A DNA stretch of 64,000 bases. It comes from Methanococcus maripaludis C5 (lineage in GTDB: Archaea > AGJL01 > Methanococci > Methanococcales > Methanococcaceae). The DNA lies in contig NC_009135.1 in the NCBI RefSeq assembly GCF_000016125.1, positions 1,178,001 through 1,242,000 on the forward strand, in the 5' to 3' direction. This document shows positions 10,943-21,949 of this stretch, piece after piece (the stretch's first letter is position 1; the number at the start of each line of letters is the position of its first letter). A program made the position numbers and the translations under genes. A model generated the notes under the pieces. The model saw only the letters and a list, made by a program, of their open reading frames with translations. It did no database searches and was not told the origin of the DNA.

Positions 10943-11221
10943 ATGAAAGGAACTGGCAATCTAATTACCGTTGACGATAAAACCATTGTAAACTCCATGG
11001 AAAGAGTCTTTAAAGAAGAACTTGAAGACATGGAACGAGATTTAAAACTATTGTATGAAAAATACGACGTAAACCATAGTAGATTACTTGCAGATAAGGT
11101 TTCTGCAGGAGTTTACATGGGCGAAGAAATTTTAAGGGATTTGGAAGACATGGAATATTTTGAAGAAAATATTGAAAAATTAAGGGCTTACTTAAGAGAT
11201 TTGAATATGAAAAAGATTTAA
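10943..11221 (+). CDS. Small helical protein of unknown function upstream of hemD
   Basis: The 92-residue protein is acidic and predicted mostly alpha-helical (FKEELEDMERDLKLLYEKYD, ILRDLEDMEYFEENIEKL), with no signal peptide, membrane segment or metal-binding cysteines. I do not recognise the family. The ATG is the first in the frame and is preceded by AAAAAGATGATATT, a weak ribosome site. It ends 16 bases before hemD on the same strand, so the two are probably one transcript. A partner or regulator in tetrapyrrole metabolism is only a guess from position. Confidence 0.6.
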   Translation: MKGTGNLITVDDKTIVNSMERVFKEELEDMERDLKLLYEKYDVNHSRLLADKVSAGVYMGEEILRDLEDMEYFEENIEKLRAYLRDLNMKKI

Positions 11222-11237
11222 TCGATTTTGGTGCCAT

Positions 11238-11972
11238 ATGAAAGTTGTAATTACACGACCTCTTGAAAAGGGAAAAGATTTTTCAGAAATGCTTGAAAAT
11301 GCAGGTTTTGGAACAATAATTATTCCTACACTTGAACTGGTTTTTAAAAAAGCTGAAATAAATCTTGAAAAGTATTCCTGGATAGTTTTTACAAGCCCTA
11401 GGGGAATTGAAGGTTTTTTTAAAAATTTAACTTCAAAAGATATTGAAAAGGTTTTAACTAAAAAAATAGGTGCAATAGGAATTGAAACTGCAAAAGAATT
11501 TGAAAAAATCTTTAAAAAACCAGTTTACGTTATTCCTGATCTTTATACTGCAGAAAATTTGCTTGAAGCACTTGAAAAGCAGGTTAAACCTGGTGAAGGG
11601 GTTCTTGTTCCAACAACCCCTTCAACGAGAGATGTCTTAAAAGAAGGATTAAACGCAGACTTAATTTTTGTTTACAGCTCTGAAGAACCAGAAAACATAT
11701 CTAAAAAATTAGAAGAACTTGAAAAACAAGTTATTTCTGAAAATAAAAATAATAAAAAAGTAATTTTAACATTTACAAGTGGACTTACTGCAAAAAACTT
11801 CTTTAAACACTGTAGACCAGAATTTTTAGAACTTTTAAAAGAGCAACATGTTGTCTCGATTGGCCCGATAACAAAGAAAAACGTTGATTCCTTTGGATTC
11901 GATTCTTTGATGCCTGAAAAAAATTATACTGTTGAAGGAATGCTCCCTGTGATTAAAGCTTTAAATATCTGA
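11238..11972 (+). CDS. hemD: Uroporphyrinogen-III synthase
   Basis: The 244-residue protein shows the two-lobed HemD pattern: MKVVITRPLEKGKDF at the N-terminus, WIVFTSPRGIEGFF, then LTFTSGLTAKNFF and VVSIGPITKKNVDSFGF in the second lobe. HemD cyclises hydroxymethylbilane with ring D inversion, feeding the cobamide, sirohaem and F430 cofactors essential to methanogens. The sequence is divergent, as is usual for HemD. It follows the small 92-residue gene closely and is followed 58 bases later by the phosphoesterase gene. Confidence 0.85.
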   Translation: MKVVITRPLEKGKDFSEMLENAGFGTIIIPTLELVFKKAEINLEKYSWIVFTSPRGIEGFFKNLTSKDIEKVLTKKIGAIGIETAKEFEKIFKKPVYVIPDLYTAENLLEALEKQVKPGEGVLVPTTPSTRDVLKEGLNADLIFVYSSEEPENISKKLEELEKQVISENKNNKKVILTFTSGLTAKNFFKHCRPEFLELLKEQHVVSIGPITKKNVDSFGFDSLMPEKNYTVEGMLPVIKALNI

Positions 11973-12030
11973 TTTTCTATTTTATATTTTGTTTTATTGT
12001 TTAATTATCTTGTTAATATTGGTGAGTTAT

Positions 12031-12546
12031 ATGAAAATTGGAATAATGTCGGATACACACGACCATTTACCAAACATTAGAAAGGCTATCGCTGTTTTTA
12101 ACGACGAAAAAGTCGATATGGTTATTCACTGTGGTGATTTCGTATCATTGTTTGTAATAAAAGAGTTTGAGAACTTAAACTCAAAAATCGTTGGAGTTTT
12201 GGGAAACAATGACGGTGAAAAAACCCTGCTAAAAGAATGGTTGAAGGAAATCGATCCTGATAATGAACTTGAAAATTATGTTAGTTTTGAAACAGACGGC
12301 CATAAATTCTTTGTTCTTCACGGAACGCATGCGCCAATTCTCGAAGCAGTGATTAAATCAAAAGAATACGATGTAGTAATTCACGGACACACCCACGAAA
12401 GACAGTTTGAAGAAATCGACGGAGTTTTAGTAATAAACCCTGGAGAGTGTTGCGGATACTTAACAGGAAAACCAACAGTTGCAATATTAAATACAAAAGA
12501 CAAAGAATATCAGGAAATCGATTTAGACGAAGTTTCTGAGATTTAA
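12031..12546 (+). CDS. YfcE/MJ0936-like metallophosphodiesterase
   Basis: The 171-residue calcineurin-like phosphoesterase carries the full metal set: MSDTHDHLPN (Asp, His), HCGDF (Asp), GNNDG (Asn), VLHGTHA and VIHGHTHE (His residues). Archaeal homologues hydrolyse phosphodiester bonds using Mn or Ni; the natural substrate is unknown. The start is the ATG at 12031, preceded by GGTGAGTTAT; the frame stays open upstream to 11989, but that extension is hydrophobic, low-complexity and lacks a ribosome site. Confidence 0.88.
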   Translation: MKIGIMSDTHDHLPNIRKAIAVFNDEKVDMVIHCGDFVSLFVIKEFENLNSKIVGVLGNNDGEKTLLKEWLKEIDPDNELENYVSFETDGHKFFVLHGTHAPILEAVIKSKEYDVVIHGHTHERQFEEIDGVLVINPGECCGYLTGKPTVAILNTKDKEYQEIDLDEVSEI

Positions 12547-12734
12547 CCTATTTTAAAATACATTTTTATTATTTATTTTTCTATTTTTTCAGTTTAATCA
12601 TGGATAATTTATTTATTGTAATAGTACAAAGAAAAAACTGAATAAATCATTTCCATTTTCAAAAATTAAAAATACTAACATTAATATATTTTTAAAATAT
12701 TTTTTTAGCTAAAATAATCGAAATGGTGGTTTGT

Positions 12735-14069
12735 ATGAAAGTTTTACTTATTGGCGGAGGGGCTAGAGAGCATGCAATTGCAATGGCCCTTAAAAAAAAC
12801 GAACTCGTGGAACTCTATACTTTGATGAAAAATAAAAATCCGGGGATATATGCAATCTCCGATGAAGTATCATTTAACAGTGAAACCGATGTTCCTGCAA
12901 TAAAAGAGTTTGCGGAAAAAATTAAACCTGAACTTGCAGTAATCGGTCCTGAAGCGCCCCTTGGAGTTGGAGCTGCAGATTTACTCATAGAAATGGGTAT
13001 TCCAACAGTTGGTCCAAAAAAACTTCCTGCACAGATTGAAACAAGCAAAGAATTCATGAGAAACTTATTTAAAAAATATGAAATCGACGGTTCTTTAAGA
13101 TATGCTGCATTTAATGAATATGGAAATGATCTTGAAACATTTATCGATGAAATGACCTCGTTAGGAAAAGACGTTGTTGTAAAACCAGCAGGACTTACCG
13201 GCGGAAAAGGCGTAAAAGTCGTTGGTGAACAGTTAAAAGATAATGAAGAAGCTAAAATCTACGCAAAAGAAGTATTCGATAAAAGCATTGGTGGCGGAAA
13301 CATAATTATCGAAGAAAAACTTGTTGGTGTTGAATTTACACTTCACGGATTTGTAGATGGCGAAAATATCGTATTCATGCCTGCTGTTCAAGACCACCCT
13401 CATGCATACAACAATGATGAAGGCCCAATCACAGGAGGCATGGGTTCGTACTCCTGTCCAAACCATGGATTACCATTTTTATCTGCTGAAATGCTTGATA
13501 GGGCAGAAAAAATTATGGAAAAAACTGTCAGTTCAATCAATTCAGAAGTTGGCCCATATAATGGATTTTTATACGGTCAATTCATGTTAACTGCTGATGG
13601 TCCAAAAATTATTGAATATAACGCGAGATTTGGAGATCCTGAAGCCATGAACTTACTTCCAATATTAAAAACAGACTTTTTGGATGTTTGTTTCGCAATT
13701 GCCGAAGGAAAACTTGACAAAATAAACCTTGAATTTGAAAACAAAGCAACTGTTTGTAAATACGTCGTACCAAATGGTTACCCGATAGACCCAGTAAGAA
13801 ACAAAGAATTGACTGTTGACGAAAAAGCAATTGAAAATGCAGATGCAATATTGTTCTACGCTTCAATTAACGAAAAAAATGGAAAATTATACATTACTGG
13901 CTCAAGAAGTGCCGCGGTTGTTGGAATTTCAGAAAATATTGAAGAAGCTGAAAAAATCGCTCAAATGGCAATTGAAAACTTTAAAGGCGAAGTATACTAC
14001 AGAAGTGACATTGGTACCCTTGGTTTGATTAAAAAAAGGATAGAAAGAGTAAAACAGCTTGCTAAATAA
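12735..14069 (+). CDS. purD: Phosphoribosylamine-glycine ligase
   Basis: The 444-residue purine synthesis enzyme joins glycine to phosphoribosylamine with ATP. It has the PurD N-terminus [18 protein letters not shown]-grasp core [16 protein letters not shown], the [20 protein letters not shown] loop and [16 protein letters not shown]. The start is the ATG at 12735, four bases after GGTGGT; an in-frame ATG at 12723 lies before that site and would add MVVC. It stands alone between the phosphoesterase and the aminotransferase, with an upstream AT-rich promoter region of nearly 190 bases. Confidence 0.95.
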   Translation: MKVLLIGGGAREHAIAMALKKNELVELYTLMKNKNPGIYAISDEVSFNSETDVPAIKEFAEKIKPELAVIGPEAPLGVGAADLLIEMGIPTVGPKKLPAQIETSKEFMRNLFKKYEIDGSLRYAAFNEYGNDLETFIDEMTSLGKDVVVKPAGLTGGKGVKVVGEQLKDNEEAKIYAKEVFDKSIGGGNIIIEEKLVGVEFTLHGFVDGENIVFMPAVQDHPHAYNNDEGPITGGMGSYSCPNHGLPFLSAEMLDRAEKIMEKTVSSINSEVGPYNGFLYGQFMLTADGPKIIEYNARFGDPEAMNLLPILKTDFLDVCFAIAEGKLDKINLEFENKATVCKYVVPNGYPIDPVRNKELTVDEKAIENADAILFYASINEKNGKLYITGSRSAAVVGISENIEEAEKIAQMAIENFKGEVYYRSDIGTLGLIKKRIERVKQLAK

Positions 14070-14166
14070 AATTAAAATTTATGATAATATATAAATAATA
14101 GAAATATATATCAAATTTCATCAATATTATTGAATTTAGAAACAACAAGTCAAATAGAGGGATTTA

Positions 14167-15315
14167 ATGAAACAGATGGATACTGAAAAACTGTTAATGA
14201 TTCCGGGCCCCACAATGGTTCCAAGCAGGGTTTTAAACACCATGGCGTTACCAATTATTGGCCACAGGACAAAAGACTTTGGAGATTTGACTGAAGATAC
14301 TGTCGACAAAATGAAAGAAGTCTTTCAAACTAAAAACGACACATATATTATAACCGGTTCAGGTACTGCTGTAATGGACATGGCTATTTCAAATACATTA
14401 GATAAAGACGACAAAGTAATAAACATTACAAACGGAAACTTTGGAGAAAGATTCTACAAAATTTCATCAGTTTACAAAGCAGACACAATAAAATACGAAC
14501 CGGAATGGGGAAGTTTAGCAGATCCTCAAAAATTAAAAGAATTACTCGAAGAAAACGAAGATGTGAAAGCAGTGACTGTTGTTCACAACGAAACTTCAAC
14601 CGGTGCTAAAAACCCAATCGAAGACTTAGGAAACGTTGTAAAAGATTTTAACGCAATTTACATCGTAGATACAATCTCATCACTTGGTGGAGATTACGTA
14701 GATGTAGACAAGTTCAACATTGATATCTGTGTTACAGGCTCACAAAAATGTATTGCTGCACCGCCAGGACTTGCTGCAATTACTGTTGGAGAAAAAGCAT
14801 GGGATGTTGTTTCAAAAACGGAAACTAAATCATTCTATTTAGATTTAAACGCATACAAAAAATCATGGGACAGTAAAAAAGAAACCCCTTACACACCATC
14901 TGTTTCATTAACTTACGCAATGAACGAAGCTCTTGAAATGGTACTTGATGAAGGACTTGAAAACAGAGTTAAAAGACATGATTTACTTGCTAGAGCTACA
15001 AGAGCAGGTTTAGAAGCTATGGGACTTGAATTGTTTGCAAAAGAAGAAGCAAGATCAGTTACAGTTACTTCAGCAAAATACCCAGAAGGAATTGATGACA
15101 AAAAATTCAGAGGACTCCTCGCAGAAAAATACAACATAAGAGTTGCTGGCGGACAGTCCCACTTAGCTGGAAAAATATTCAGAGTTGGACACATGGGTTC
15201 AGCTAAAGAATACCAAGTTTTAGGAACTTTGGCTGCTATCGAACTTACATTTAAAGAATTGGGTTACACTGCAGAAGGTGGAGTTGCTGCTGCAAAAAAA
15301 GTCCTCTCAAACTAA
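14167..15315 (+). CDS. Class V aminotransferase (alanine-glyoxylate/serine-pyruvate type)
   Basis: The 382-residue PLP enzyme has MIPGPTMVPSRVL, GHRTKDF, TGSGTAVMD and VTGSQKCIAAPPG, where the Lys binds PLP. The C-terminus contains FRVGHMG, typical of the alanine-glyoxylate/serine-pyruvate group. Archaeal members accept several amino donors, so the physiological substrate is uncertain. An AGAGG site lies before the ATG at 14167; an in-frame ATG nine bases later is possible. The gene is followed by the DUF84 gene 67 bases downstream. Confidence 0.85.
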   Translation: MKQMDTEKLLMIPGPTMVPSRVLNTMALPIIGHRTKDFGDLTEDTVDKMKEVFQTKNDTYIITGSGTAVMDMAISNTLDKDDKVINITNGNFGERFYKISSVYKADTIKYEPEWGSLADPQKLKELLEENEDVKAVTVVHNETSTGAKNPIEDLGNVVKDFNAIYIVDTISSLGGDYVDVDKFNIDICVTGSQKCIAAPPGLAAITVGEKAWDVVSKTETKSFYLDLNAYKKSWDSKKETPYTPSVSLTYAMNEALEMVLDEGLENRVKRHDLLARATRAGLEAMGLELFAKEEARSVTVTSAKYPEGIDDKKFRGLLAEKYNIRVAGGQSHLAGKIFRVGHMGSAKEYQVLGTLAAIELTFKELGYTAEGGVAAAKKVLSN

Positions 15316-15381
15316 ATCATAATCTTTTTTAATCATTATTTTCATTTTTTAAATATCGAAGTAATTATTTTTGGTGAGTTA

Positions 15382-16041
15382 ATGTTTGAATCGAGATTTT
15401 GCGATATTTGCGGCAAACCTGCAAAAACATATCGATTTGGAAGTTTACTATGTGATAATCCAGAATGCTTGGAAGAAGCACAAAAACTCCGCGGAGGGCC
15501 TGCAGGACATAAATTAAGAGTAGTTTCTGTAGGAAGCACAAATCCAGTTAAAGTTTCTGCCGTAGAAAAAGCAATTGCCAAAACTGTTGGAAATATGCTT
15601 GTAACTCCCAGTGATGTTGAAAGTGGAGTACCAAATCAGCCGAACGGATTTGAAGAAACTTTTAAAGGTGCATACAATCGGGCAAAGGGCGCTTTTGAAA
15701 AAGTAAACTCAGTTTATGGAATTGGAATTGAAGCTGGAATGGTAGAAATTGGAGAAAAAAAACTGGATATTCATATTTGTGTTGTTTATAATGGATTAGA
15801 TTATAGTGTTGGAACATCTCAAGGTTTTCAAATTCCAAAAGAAATTTCCGATAAAATAGATGAAGGTTTTGAATGCGGCAGTGTTACAGAAGAAACTTAT
15901 GGAATAAAAAATATCGGGCAGAAGAACGGGCTTATTGGAGTTCTTAGTGATGATAATATTTTAAGAGAAGAATTGTGTATAAATTCCGTAATAATGGCGA
16001 TGATTCCAAAGTTTAAAAGAAATTCAGAAATAAGGTTTTAA
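15382..16041 (+). CDS. DUF84-type inosine/xanthosine triphosphatase with N-terminal zinc finger
   Basis: The C-terminal 170 residues match the DUF84/YjjX family (VVSVGSTNPVKVSAVEKAI, GVPNQPNGFEET, GIGIEAGMVE, GTSQGFQIP), which hydrolyses non-canonical purine nucleoside triphosphates such as ITP and XTP. In front is a compact four-cysteine segment (CDIC at residues 7-10 and CDNPEC about 18 residues later) that looks like a zinc finger. The start ATG has GGTGAGTTA upstream, so the finger is part of the protein and not a mis-called extension. The fusion may target the enzyme to nucleic acid or serve stability; this is inference. Confidence 0.75.
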   Translation: MFESRFCDICGKPAKTYRFGSLLCDNPECLEEAQKLRGGPAGHKLRVVSVGSTNPVKVSAVEKAIAKTVGNMLVTPSDVESGVPNQPNGFEETFKGAYNRAKGAFEKVNSVYGIGIEAGMVEIGEKKLDIHICVVYNGLDYSVGTSQGFQIPKEISDKIDEGFECGSVTEETYGIKNIGQKNGLIGVLSDDNILREELCINSVIMAMIPKFKRNSEIRF

Positions 16042-16127
16042 ATAGGATTAATGCAACAATCTAATGAGGATAATTTTTATACGATGATTTTAATTTGTAT
16101 AATAATTCTAATGGTAAAAGTGATACG

Positions 16128-17467
<1,340 letters not shown>

Positions 17468-17468
17468 A

Positions 17469-18110
17469 TTAATAATTTTTTGGTTTTACTTTGTTTTTTG
17501 CATTTTTCTCTTTTCTGTAATCATAATACATCCAGATTACAAATAATATCACAAATATAATCAAATGCTCTTTTAAGATTATTGAAAGGTTTCCAAGATA
17601 CGGAATTATAAATGGTTCTCCATCTAAGTTAACCACCCTTTGTCTGATTTGCTCGGTGCGTATCAGTTCAGGATCATACGTCGGGTTGTTGTCCCCTTTT
17701 GTAACATAATATTTGTTTCCTTCAGAATCAATCCATGTATCAATTACCCTGTGGATTACGGGAGTTGTTGGGGAAAATCCTGAAAGTATCGGGAAATTAT
17801 AGATTATGCTTTCTTTAGGATTTATTTCATAATAGTCAAGGGTTCGCCCATTTATCGATAAGTCCTGATTTATTATTGTATTTTCGCCAGCATTAGTCCA
17901 ATGGGCACTATAAACAATTATATCGCCTAAAGATACATCTTCGGGCTCGAATTCAAATAATGAGTTTTCCACGACTACAAAATCGCCTCTCGTCATTACT
18001 GGAACCATGCTGTCTGAGACCACGACATTGACATGTGTCCACACAATAAGAAAAACGAATAAAAATACAGTCCATTCAAGAATATTTTTATTATTGATGA
18101 TACCACCCAA
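17469..18110 (-). CDS. Archaeal signal peptidase I
   Basis: The 213-residue membrane protein has an N-terminal transmembrane helix (about 13-31), the catalytic Ser34 in SDSMVPVMTRGDF, His120 in PVIHRVID and Asp140 in VTKGDNNPT, the Ser-His-Asp arrangement described for archaeal S26B signal peptidases. A second transmembrane segment lies near the C-terminus (LIIFVILFVIWMYY). It removes signal peptides from secreted proteins on the outer face of the membrane; the S-layer protein further on and the secreted element proteins are plausible clients. It is convergent with the reductase gene, whose stop lies one base away, and divergent from the histone gene. Confidence 0.88.
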   Translation of the reverse strand: MGGIINNKNILEWTVFLFVFLIVWTHVNVVVSDSMVPVMTRGDFVVVENSLFEFEPEDVSLGDIIVYSAHWTNAGENTIINQDLSINGRTLDYYEINPKESIIYNFPILSGFSPTTPVIHRVIDTWIDSEGNKYYVTKGDNNPTYDPELIRTEQIRQRVVNLDGEPFIIPYLGNLSIILKEHLIIFVILFVIWMYYDYRKEKNAKNKVKPKNY

Positions 18111-18239
18111 ACTGTAATTTCATTTCAAGATTTTTGGATTCTTAATAATATTATACGTAAGCTAATATAAATTACATTGTGGTTTTGAGTTTATTCAAGA
18201 TTTCATATTGGTATAGGCTTGCCATCTGCGGTTTTTTCC

Positions 18240-18296
18240 GAAAGATTTATATATTTAGTTTTCCAAAATTAAAACTGTAAAAGATTGAGGTGATTT
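18240..18296 (+). promoter_or_regulatory. Histone gene promoter and ribosome site
   Basis: A purine-rich BRE-like CGAAAG precedes the TATA box TTTATATA (18247-18254). About 25 bases later transcription would begin near 18279. The strong ribosome site GAGGTGA ends four bases before the ATG at 18298. I used this spacing to judge other starts in the window. Confidence 0.7.
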
Positions 18297-18297
18297 T

Positions 18298-18501
18298 ATG
18301 GCAGAACTACCAGTTGCACCAGTAGTAAGAATATTAAAAAAAGCAGGTGCTGAAAGAGTAAGTGAAGATGCAGCAAAAATGTTTGTTGAAGCATTAGAAG
18401 AAATCGCGATGGACATCGCTAAAGAAGCAGCAGACTTATCCAAACATGCTGGAAGAAAAACTGTTAAAGTTGAAGACATTAAAATGGCTTTAAAAATGTA
18501 A
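18298..18501 (+). CDS. Archaeal histone
   Basis: A 67-residue single histone-fold protein: [56 protein letters not shown]. It has no tails, forms dimers and longer assemblies, and wraps genomic DNA. Length and sequence are those of Methanococcus histones. It stands alone with its own strong promoter and perfect ribosome site, fitting high expression. Confidence 0.97.
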   Translation: MAELPVAPVVRILKKAGAERVSEDAAKMFVEALEEIAMDIAKEAADLSKHAGRKTVKVEDIKMALKM

Positions 18502-18745
18502 TTACCCGTTAAGGGAAGATTGCACGTTTAAAATGTCATTGATAATGTATTTATCAGATATCAATCCAAATCTTTGATTTTGTGATTCGATCTTACAGTT
18601 ATCAATTATCTTTATTGTTACTTTTTTATTTTTCTTTTTTGAGAATTTTTCAACTAAAATTTTATATAATGAATGATTATACTATTTAGGATAATTTAGA
18701 GTTATTGTTTTTTGAAAACTTACAAAATAGAACTGAGGTTACTTC

Positions 18746-19423
18746 ATGGACGTAGTTTTTGCACTTGGAGGATCAGTCTTGATGCCTAAAGAAGGGGCGT
18801 CAACTGAAAACATTCAAAATTATGCTAAAGCATTTAAAAAATTAAAAGAAATGGGTCATCGGGTTTCAGTTGTTGTTGGTGGAGGAAATACTGCAAGGCA
18901 GTACATATCAGTTGCGCGAGAATTTACAAATGAATCTTTTTGTGATGAAATAGGTATCCTTGCAACACGAATGAACAGCATGTTATTAATTTCAGCACTT
19001 GGAAAAGATGCAGTAAAACAGGTTCCTGAAAATTTCAAAGATGCCGAACTTATTTTAAATATGGATAAAATACTTGTGATGGGCGGAACTCATCCTGCAC
19101 ACACAACAGATGCAGTTTCAGCAACTCTTGCAGAATTTATTGATGCGGATTTACTCGTTATTGCAACAAATGTTGATGGAGTATATACTAAGGATCCAAG
19201 ATGCAATGAAGATGCGGTAAAACTTGATAAAATAAATACAAAAGAACTTTTAGAAATTACTGGTTCAAGTTCAATGAGTGCAGGATCATCAGGAGTAGTT
19301 GATCCATTGGCATCAAAAATTATTGATAGGGCAGAATTAAAAACTATAGTCGTAAAAGGAATTCCTGAAGAAATTTTAGCATCGGTTTCAGGAGATCATA
19401 ACGGAACTACAATTACCCCCTGA
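18746..19423 (+). CDS. pyrH: Uridylate kinase
   Basis: The 225-residue amino-acid-kinase-fold enzyme phosphorylates UMP to UDP. It shows FALGGSVLMP, VVVGGGNTARQYI, LVMGGTHPAHTTDAVSATLAE and ATNVDGVYTKDPR, the archaeal PyrH pattern. GAGGTTACTTC precedes the ATG. A 244-base gap separates it from the histone gene and holds AT-rich DNA with no further gene that I can support. Confidence 0.93.
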   Translation: MDVVFALGGSVLMPKEGASTENIQNYAKAFKKLKEMGHRVSVVVGGGNTARQYISVAREFTNESFCDEIGILATRMNSMLLISALGKDAVKQVPENFKDAELILNMDKILVMGGTHPAHTTDAVSATLAEFIDADLLVIATNVDGVYTKDPRCNEDAVKLDKINTKELLEITGSSSMSAGSSGVVDPLASKIIDRAELKTIVVKGIPEEILASVSGDHNGTTITP

Positions 19424-19424
19424 C

Positions 19425-19450
19425 CTTTTCTTTTAAAAAAAGAAAAGCCT
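19425..19450 (+). terminator. Hairpin terminator after pyrH
   Basis: Immediately after the pyrH stop, CTTTTCTTTT is followed by AAAAGAAAAG, an almost uninterrupted inverted repeat. It would form a hairpin in the transcript and is followed by a short pyrimidine stretch. Confidence 0.4.
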
Positions 19451-19532
19451 TTGTGGGAAAAAAAGATTTTTAGTAGCTATTTAATAATAATTTAAAACTT
19501 TCCAAATTAAATAGTACAACTTGGTGATAAAA

Positions 19533-19715
19533 ATGGAAAAACACAAACACTGTGTAAATTGCGGATTATCTATCCCCCCAGAAGAATCATTCTGTTCACA
19601 AAAATGTAAAGAAGAATTTGTTCAGAAAAGAAAAAAAATGATGAGAAGTCAGCAGATATTCTTTGTTGCGATGCTTGTTATATTGGCAGTTTACGCATAC
19701 ACCGCATTTTTCTAA
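19533..19715 (+). CDS. DUF2116-type zinc-ribbon membrane protein
   Basis: A 60-residue protein with four N-terminal cysteines (HCVNCGL and SFCSQKCKEEF) forming a small treble-clef-like zinc site, a basic linker (KRKKMMRS) and one C-terminal transmembrane helix (FFVAMLVILAVYAYTAFF). This matches the archaeal DUF2116 family; function unknown. The ATG at 19533 follows GGTGATAAA; an in-frame ATG-less extension upstream is unlikely. It may recruit a partner to the membrane. Confidence 0.8.
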   Translation: MEKHKHCVNCGLSIPPEESFCSQKCKEEFVQKRKKMMRSQQIFFVAMLVILAVYAYTAFF

Positions 19716-19761
19716 TAAAATAGCATTTCTAAACAAATTTTTTAAATATTTAACCCATAAG

Positions 19762-19806
19762 TTTAAATACTACGGTTAATATGTTTATGTGTTAGCAAAG
19801 TGCTAA
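19762..19806 (+). promoter_or_regulatory. Promoter and leader hairpin of the tRNA pair
   Basis: TATA-like TTTAAATA lies at 19762-19769, giving an expected start near 19792. There TTAGCA (19792-19797) and TGCTAA (19801-19806) form a six-base hairpin in the 5' leader ahead of the first tRNA. It is the only clear promoter before the pair, so both tRNAs may be made from one transcript. Confidence 0.45.
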
Positions 19807-19827
19807 TCAGAACTAATTTATAATTGA

Positions 19828-19906
19828 AGCGAGGTAGGGTAGCCAGGCCTATCCCGCCGGGCTCATAACCCGGAGATCAGAAGTTCAAATCTTCTCCTCG
19901 CTACCA
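19828..19906 (+). tRNA. Initiator tRNA-Met (CAT), copy 1
   Basis: The 79-base gene folds as a standard cloverleaf: acceptor AGCGAGG pairs with CCTCGCT, anticodon loop CTCATAA is closed by CCGGG/CCCGG, and the T arm is GAAGTTCAAATCTTC. The anticodon is CAT. Two features mark it as initiator rather than elongator: the first acceptor pair is A-U, and three G-C pairs close the anticodon stem. The 3' CCA (19904-19906) is encoded in the genome. Confidence 0.93.
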
Positions 19907-19998
19907 TTTTTTAATTGAGTTTAAAAATAAAGATTTGCGTTTTTTAAATTAGTTACTAAATTCTGAATTGTTATCAGTTTGGAAAAAGTTGTATTTGA

Positions 19999-20077
19999 AG
20001 CGAGGTAGGGTAGCCAGGCCTATCCCGCCGGGCTCATAACCCGGAGATCAGAAGTTCAAATCTTCTCCTCGCTACCA
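19999..20077 (+). tRNA. Initiator tRNA-Met (CAT), copy 2
   Basis: This 79-base copy is identical, base for base as far as I can compare, to the one at 19828, including the encoded CCA. The 92 bases between them are unrelated AT-rich sequence apart from a short TTGAAG match just before each gene. Identity suggests a recent duplication or gene conversion. Confidence 0.93.
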
Positions 20078-20174
20078 TTTTTTTAAAAGTTAAAATAAAT
20101 CTACTAAAACTTATTTTTTTAAATTTTAAATATCTATAAATTCAAATATAATAATATTATTTTCTAAAAAAGAA

Positions 20175-20198
20175 AAAGTGGGTCTTTTGACCCACTTT
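20175..20198 (-). terminator. Terminator of the S-layer gene
   Basis: A perfect ten-base-pair hairpin (20175-20184 with 20189-20198, core GTGGGTC/GACCCAC, four-base loop) lies 35 bases beyond the S-layer stop. On the minus strand it is followed by TTTTTCTTTTTT. It fits termination of a very abundant mRNA. Confidence 0.7.
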
Positions 20199-20232
20199 AG
20201 TTATGTTTGATTAAACTTTCTTTGAAGTTTAA

Positions 20233-21921
20233 TTATAACATAGCGATTAATGCATCAGCAGCATCTTGTGTTGCAGCTCTGTCTCCACCAGCTACAACCA
20301 ATACATCGTTACCGTTTGCAGCGCCAGCAGCTACTGCTAAGGTTGCAGGTGATTCGTTGTCGATTGCGATTAATCCAGCATCAGCGAGTTCAGCGGTTAA
20401 TGCGTTTACAACTGGTCCACCAACTAAGATTAATGCTTTGTCAGCATCATCTAATGAAGCTTCTGAGTCTAATACTGCGATTGGTGCAGTCATCACAACA
20501 GCTTCTTTAGCTTCAGCAGCAATGTCATCTAATTTAATTTCAGCGTTTAATACTGAAACTTTTTCACCGATGTTTACGGTTACATCTTTTGATTCGTCCA
20601 TTAAGAATTTAGCAGCCATTTTACCGCTGTCTTCATCAAGGTCTAATTTTGCGTAGTCTGCAATTGTGAATGTTTTGTCTTTTGAAATTTTATCAACGTC
20701 TTCTCCAACGTATTTTAAAGCAACACCAACAATTGTTCCTGTTGCGGTAGCTTTGTCTGATAATGTAAGACCGGTACCTGCTATGTAGTCAACTGTGTAT
20801 GCTTCGTAGTCAGGGATGAATTCTTCCCCAAGTTCCATTTCAACCACATTGTCTGCGATCACAAGTTCTGCGAAACCGTAGTTTTCACCAACATCAGTCC
20901 ATGCATCGTTTACAACTACACCTACGTCTTTGTAAACCAATTTAAGCTGTGTTGCCTGTTTTTTTACTGTGTCGAATTTTGAAGCTACAACTTTTCCATC
21001 TTTTAAGATTGAAACATCTACTTTGTAGTTTGTACCGGACATTAAAACGTTGTTTACTTCTACGGTGTATCCGTTTCCAAGGTCGTATGATTCACCTTGT
21101 TTGATAACTCCATCGTATGCTTCGTCACCCACAAGAACTAAATCATCATCTGTGTCGAGTTTAACAATTACTTTTTCTTCACCGAGTAATGGAATTCTCA
21201 TACCCGGGAATAATGCAGCGTAGTCAGTTCCTAAAGCACCGTATTTGTCTTCTTCGAATGCTAATGATGCGTAGATTACTTCGTCTTCTAAAATTTCTAT
21301 ATCTGCACCAGCAGTACCGAGTGTAGCTAAATCTGAATTAATTGTAGCTACGAGTACTTCTGCAGCTTCGAAATCTGCACTTGCCGAATTGAAATCCCAT
21401 CCTGAAGGGTCAGCATCGGATACAAATGCTAAGGTTTGTAAGTCTTCTAAATCAGCTGCAGCACCTGCAGTTGTAATTCCAAATAATTCTGTTGCAACAC
21501 CAGTACCATCAGCTAATGCTAAAATACCTGTTACAGCACTTGTGTAATCGTCATCAGCAGCAGTAATTACGAGTGCTTTTTTAACAAGTGATACAGTAGC
21601 GTCAGTGTATACATCCTTAACTTCGTCGGATTCTGCTGCAGCACTTACTGTAATTTCTGCACTACCGTCTTCAACAGTTCCTTCTTTGAACATTAATGAT
21701 CCGATTTTTGCAGCCATGTTAGCAGCTGAAACAACGTCTAAAGCAGCAGCGTTTGAACCTACTACAATATCCACGTTTGCTTCACCATCTACCACTACAT
21801 CAGCAGCGAAAGCGTCTACATCTCCAACTTTTTCAGCAGCGAAAGCGCCTGTTGCTAAAGCGGATGCAACCATTGCACCGCCTACAGCAATAGCACCAAT
21901 TTTTTTCATGCTCATAGCCAT
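20233..21921 (-). CDS. S-layer structural protein
   Basis: The 562-residue protein starts [19 protein letters not shown] and has a signal peptide cleaved probably after GAFA, the same N-terminus as Methanococcus S-layer proteins. The mature chain is acidic, rich in Ala, Val and Asp, nearly free of Cys, and ends with a conserved C-terminal S-layer domain ([37 protein letters not shown]). It is exported and self-assembles into the cell-surface lattice. The ribosome site AAAGGTGA is six bases before the ATG. It is very likely among the strongest promoters in the cell and has its own terminator at 20175. Confidence 0.95.
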   Translation of the reverse strand: MAMSMKKIGAIAVGGAMVASALATGAFAAEKVGDVDAFAADVVVDGEANVDIVVGSNAAALDVVSAANMAAKIGSLMFKEGTVEDGSAEITVSAAAESDEVKDVYTDATVSLVKKALVITAADDDYTSAVTGILALADGTGVATELFGITTAGAAADLEDLQTLAFVSDADPSGWDFNSASADFEAAEVLVATINSDLATLGTAGADIEILEDEVIYASLAFEEDKYGALGTDYAALFPGMRIPLLGEEKVIVKLDTDDDLVLVGDEAYDGVIKQGESYDLGNGYTVEVNNVLMSGTNYKVDVSILKDGKVVASKFDTVKKQATQLKLVYKDVGVVVNDAWTDVGENYGFAELVIADNVVEMELGEEFIPDYEAYTVDYIAGTGLTLSDKATATGTIVGVALKYVGEDVDKISKDKTFTIADYAKLDLDEDSGKMAAKFLMDESKDVTVNIGEKVSVLNAEIKLDDIAAEAKEAVVMTAPIAVLDSEASLDDADKALILVGGPVVNALTAELADAGLIAIDNESPATLAVAAGAANGNDVLVVAGGDRAATQDAADALIAML

Positions 21922-21949
21922 AGTAATTCACCTTTGTTGTGTTACTTTT

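Noticed and set aside
20207-20656. Plus-strand frame of 149 codons inside the S-layer gene
   Set aside because: It is Ala/Ser-rich only because it mirrors the S-layer codons; no promoter or ribosome site.
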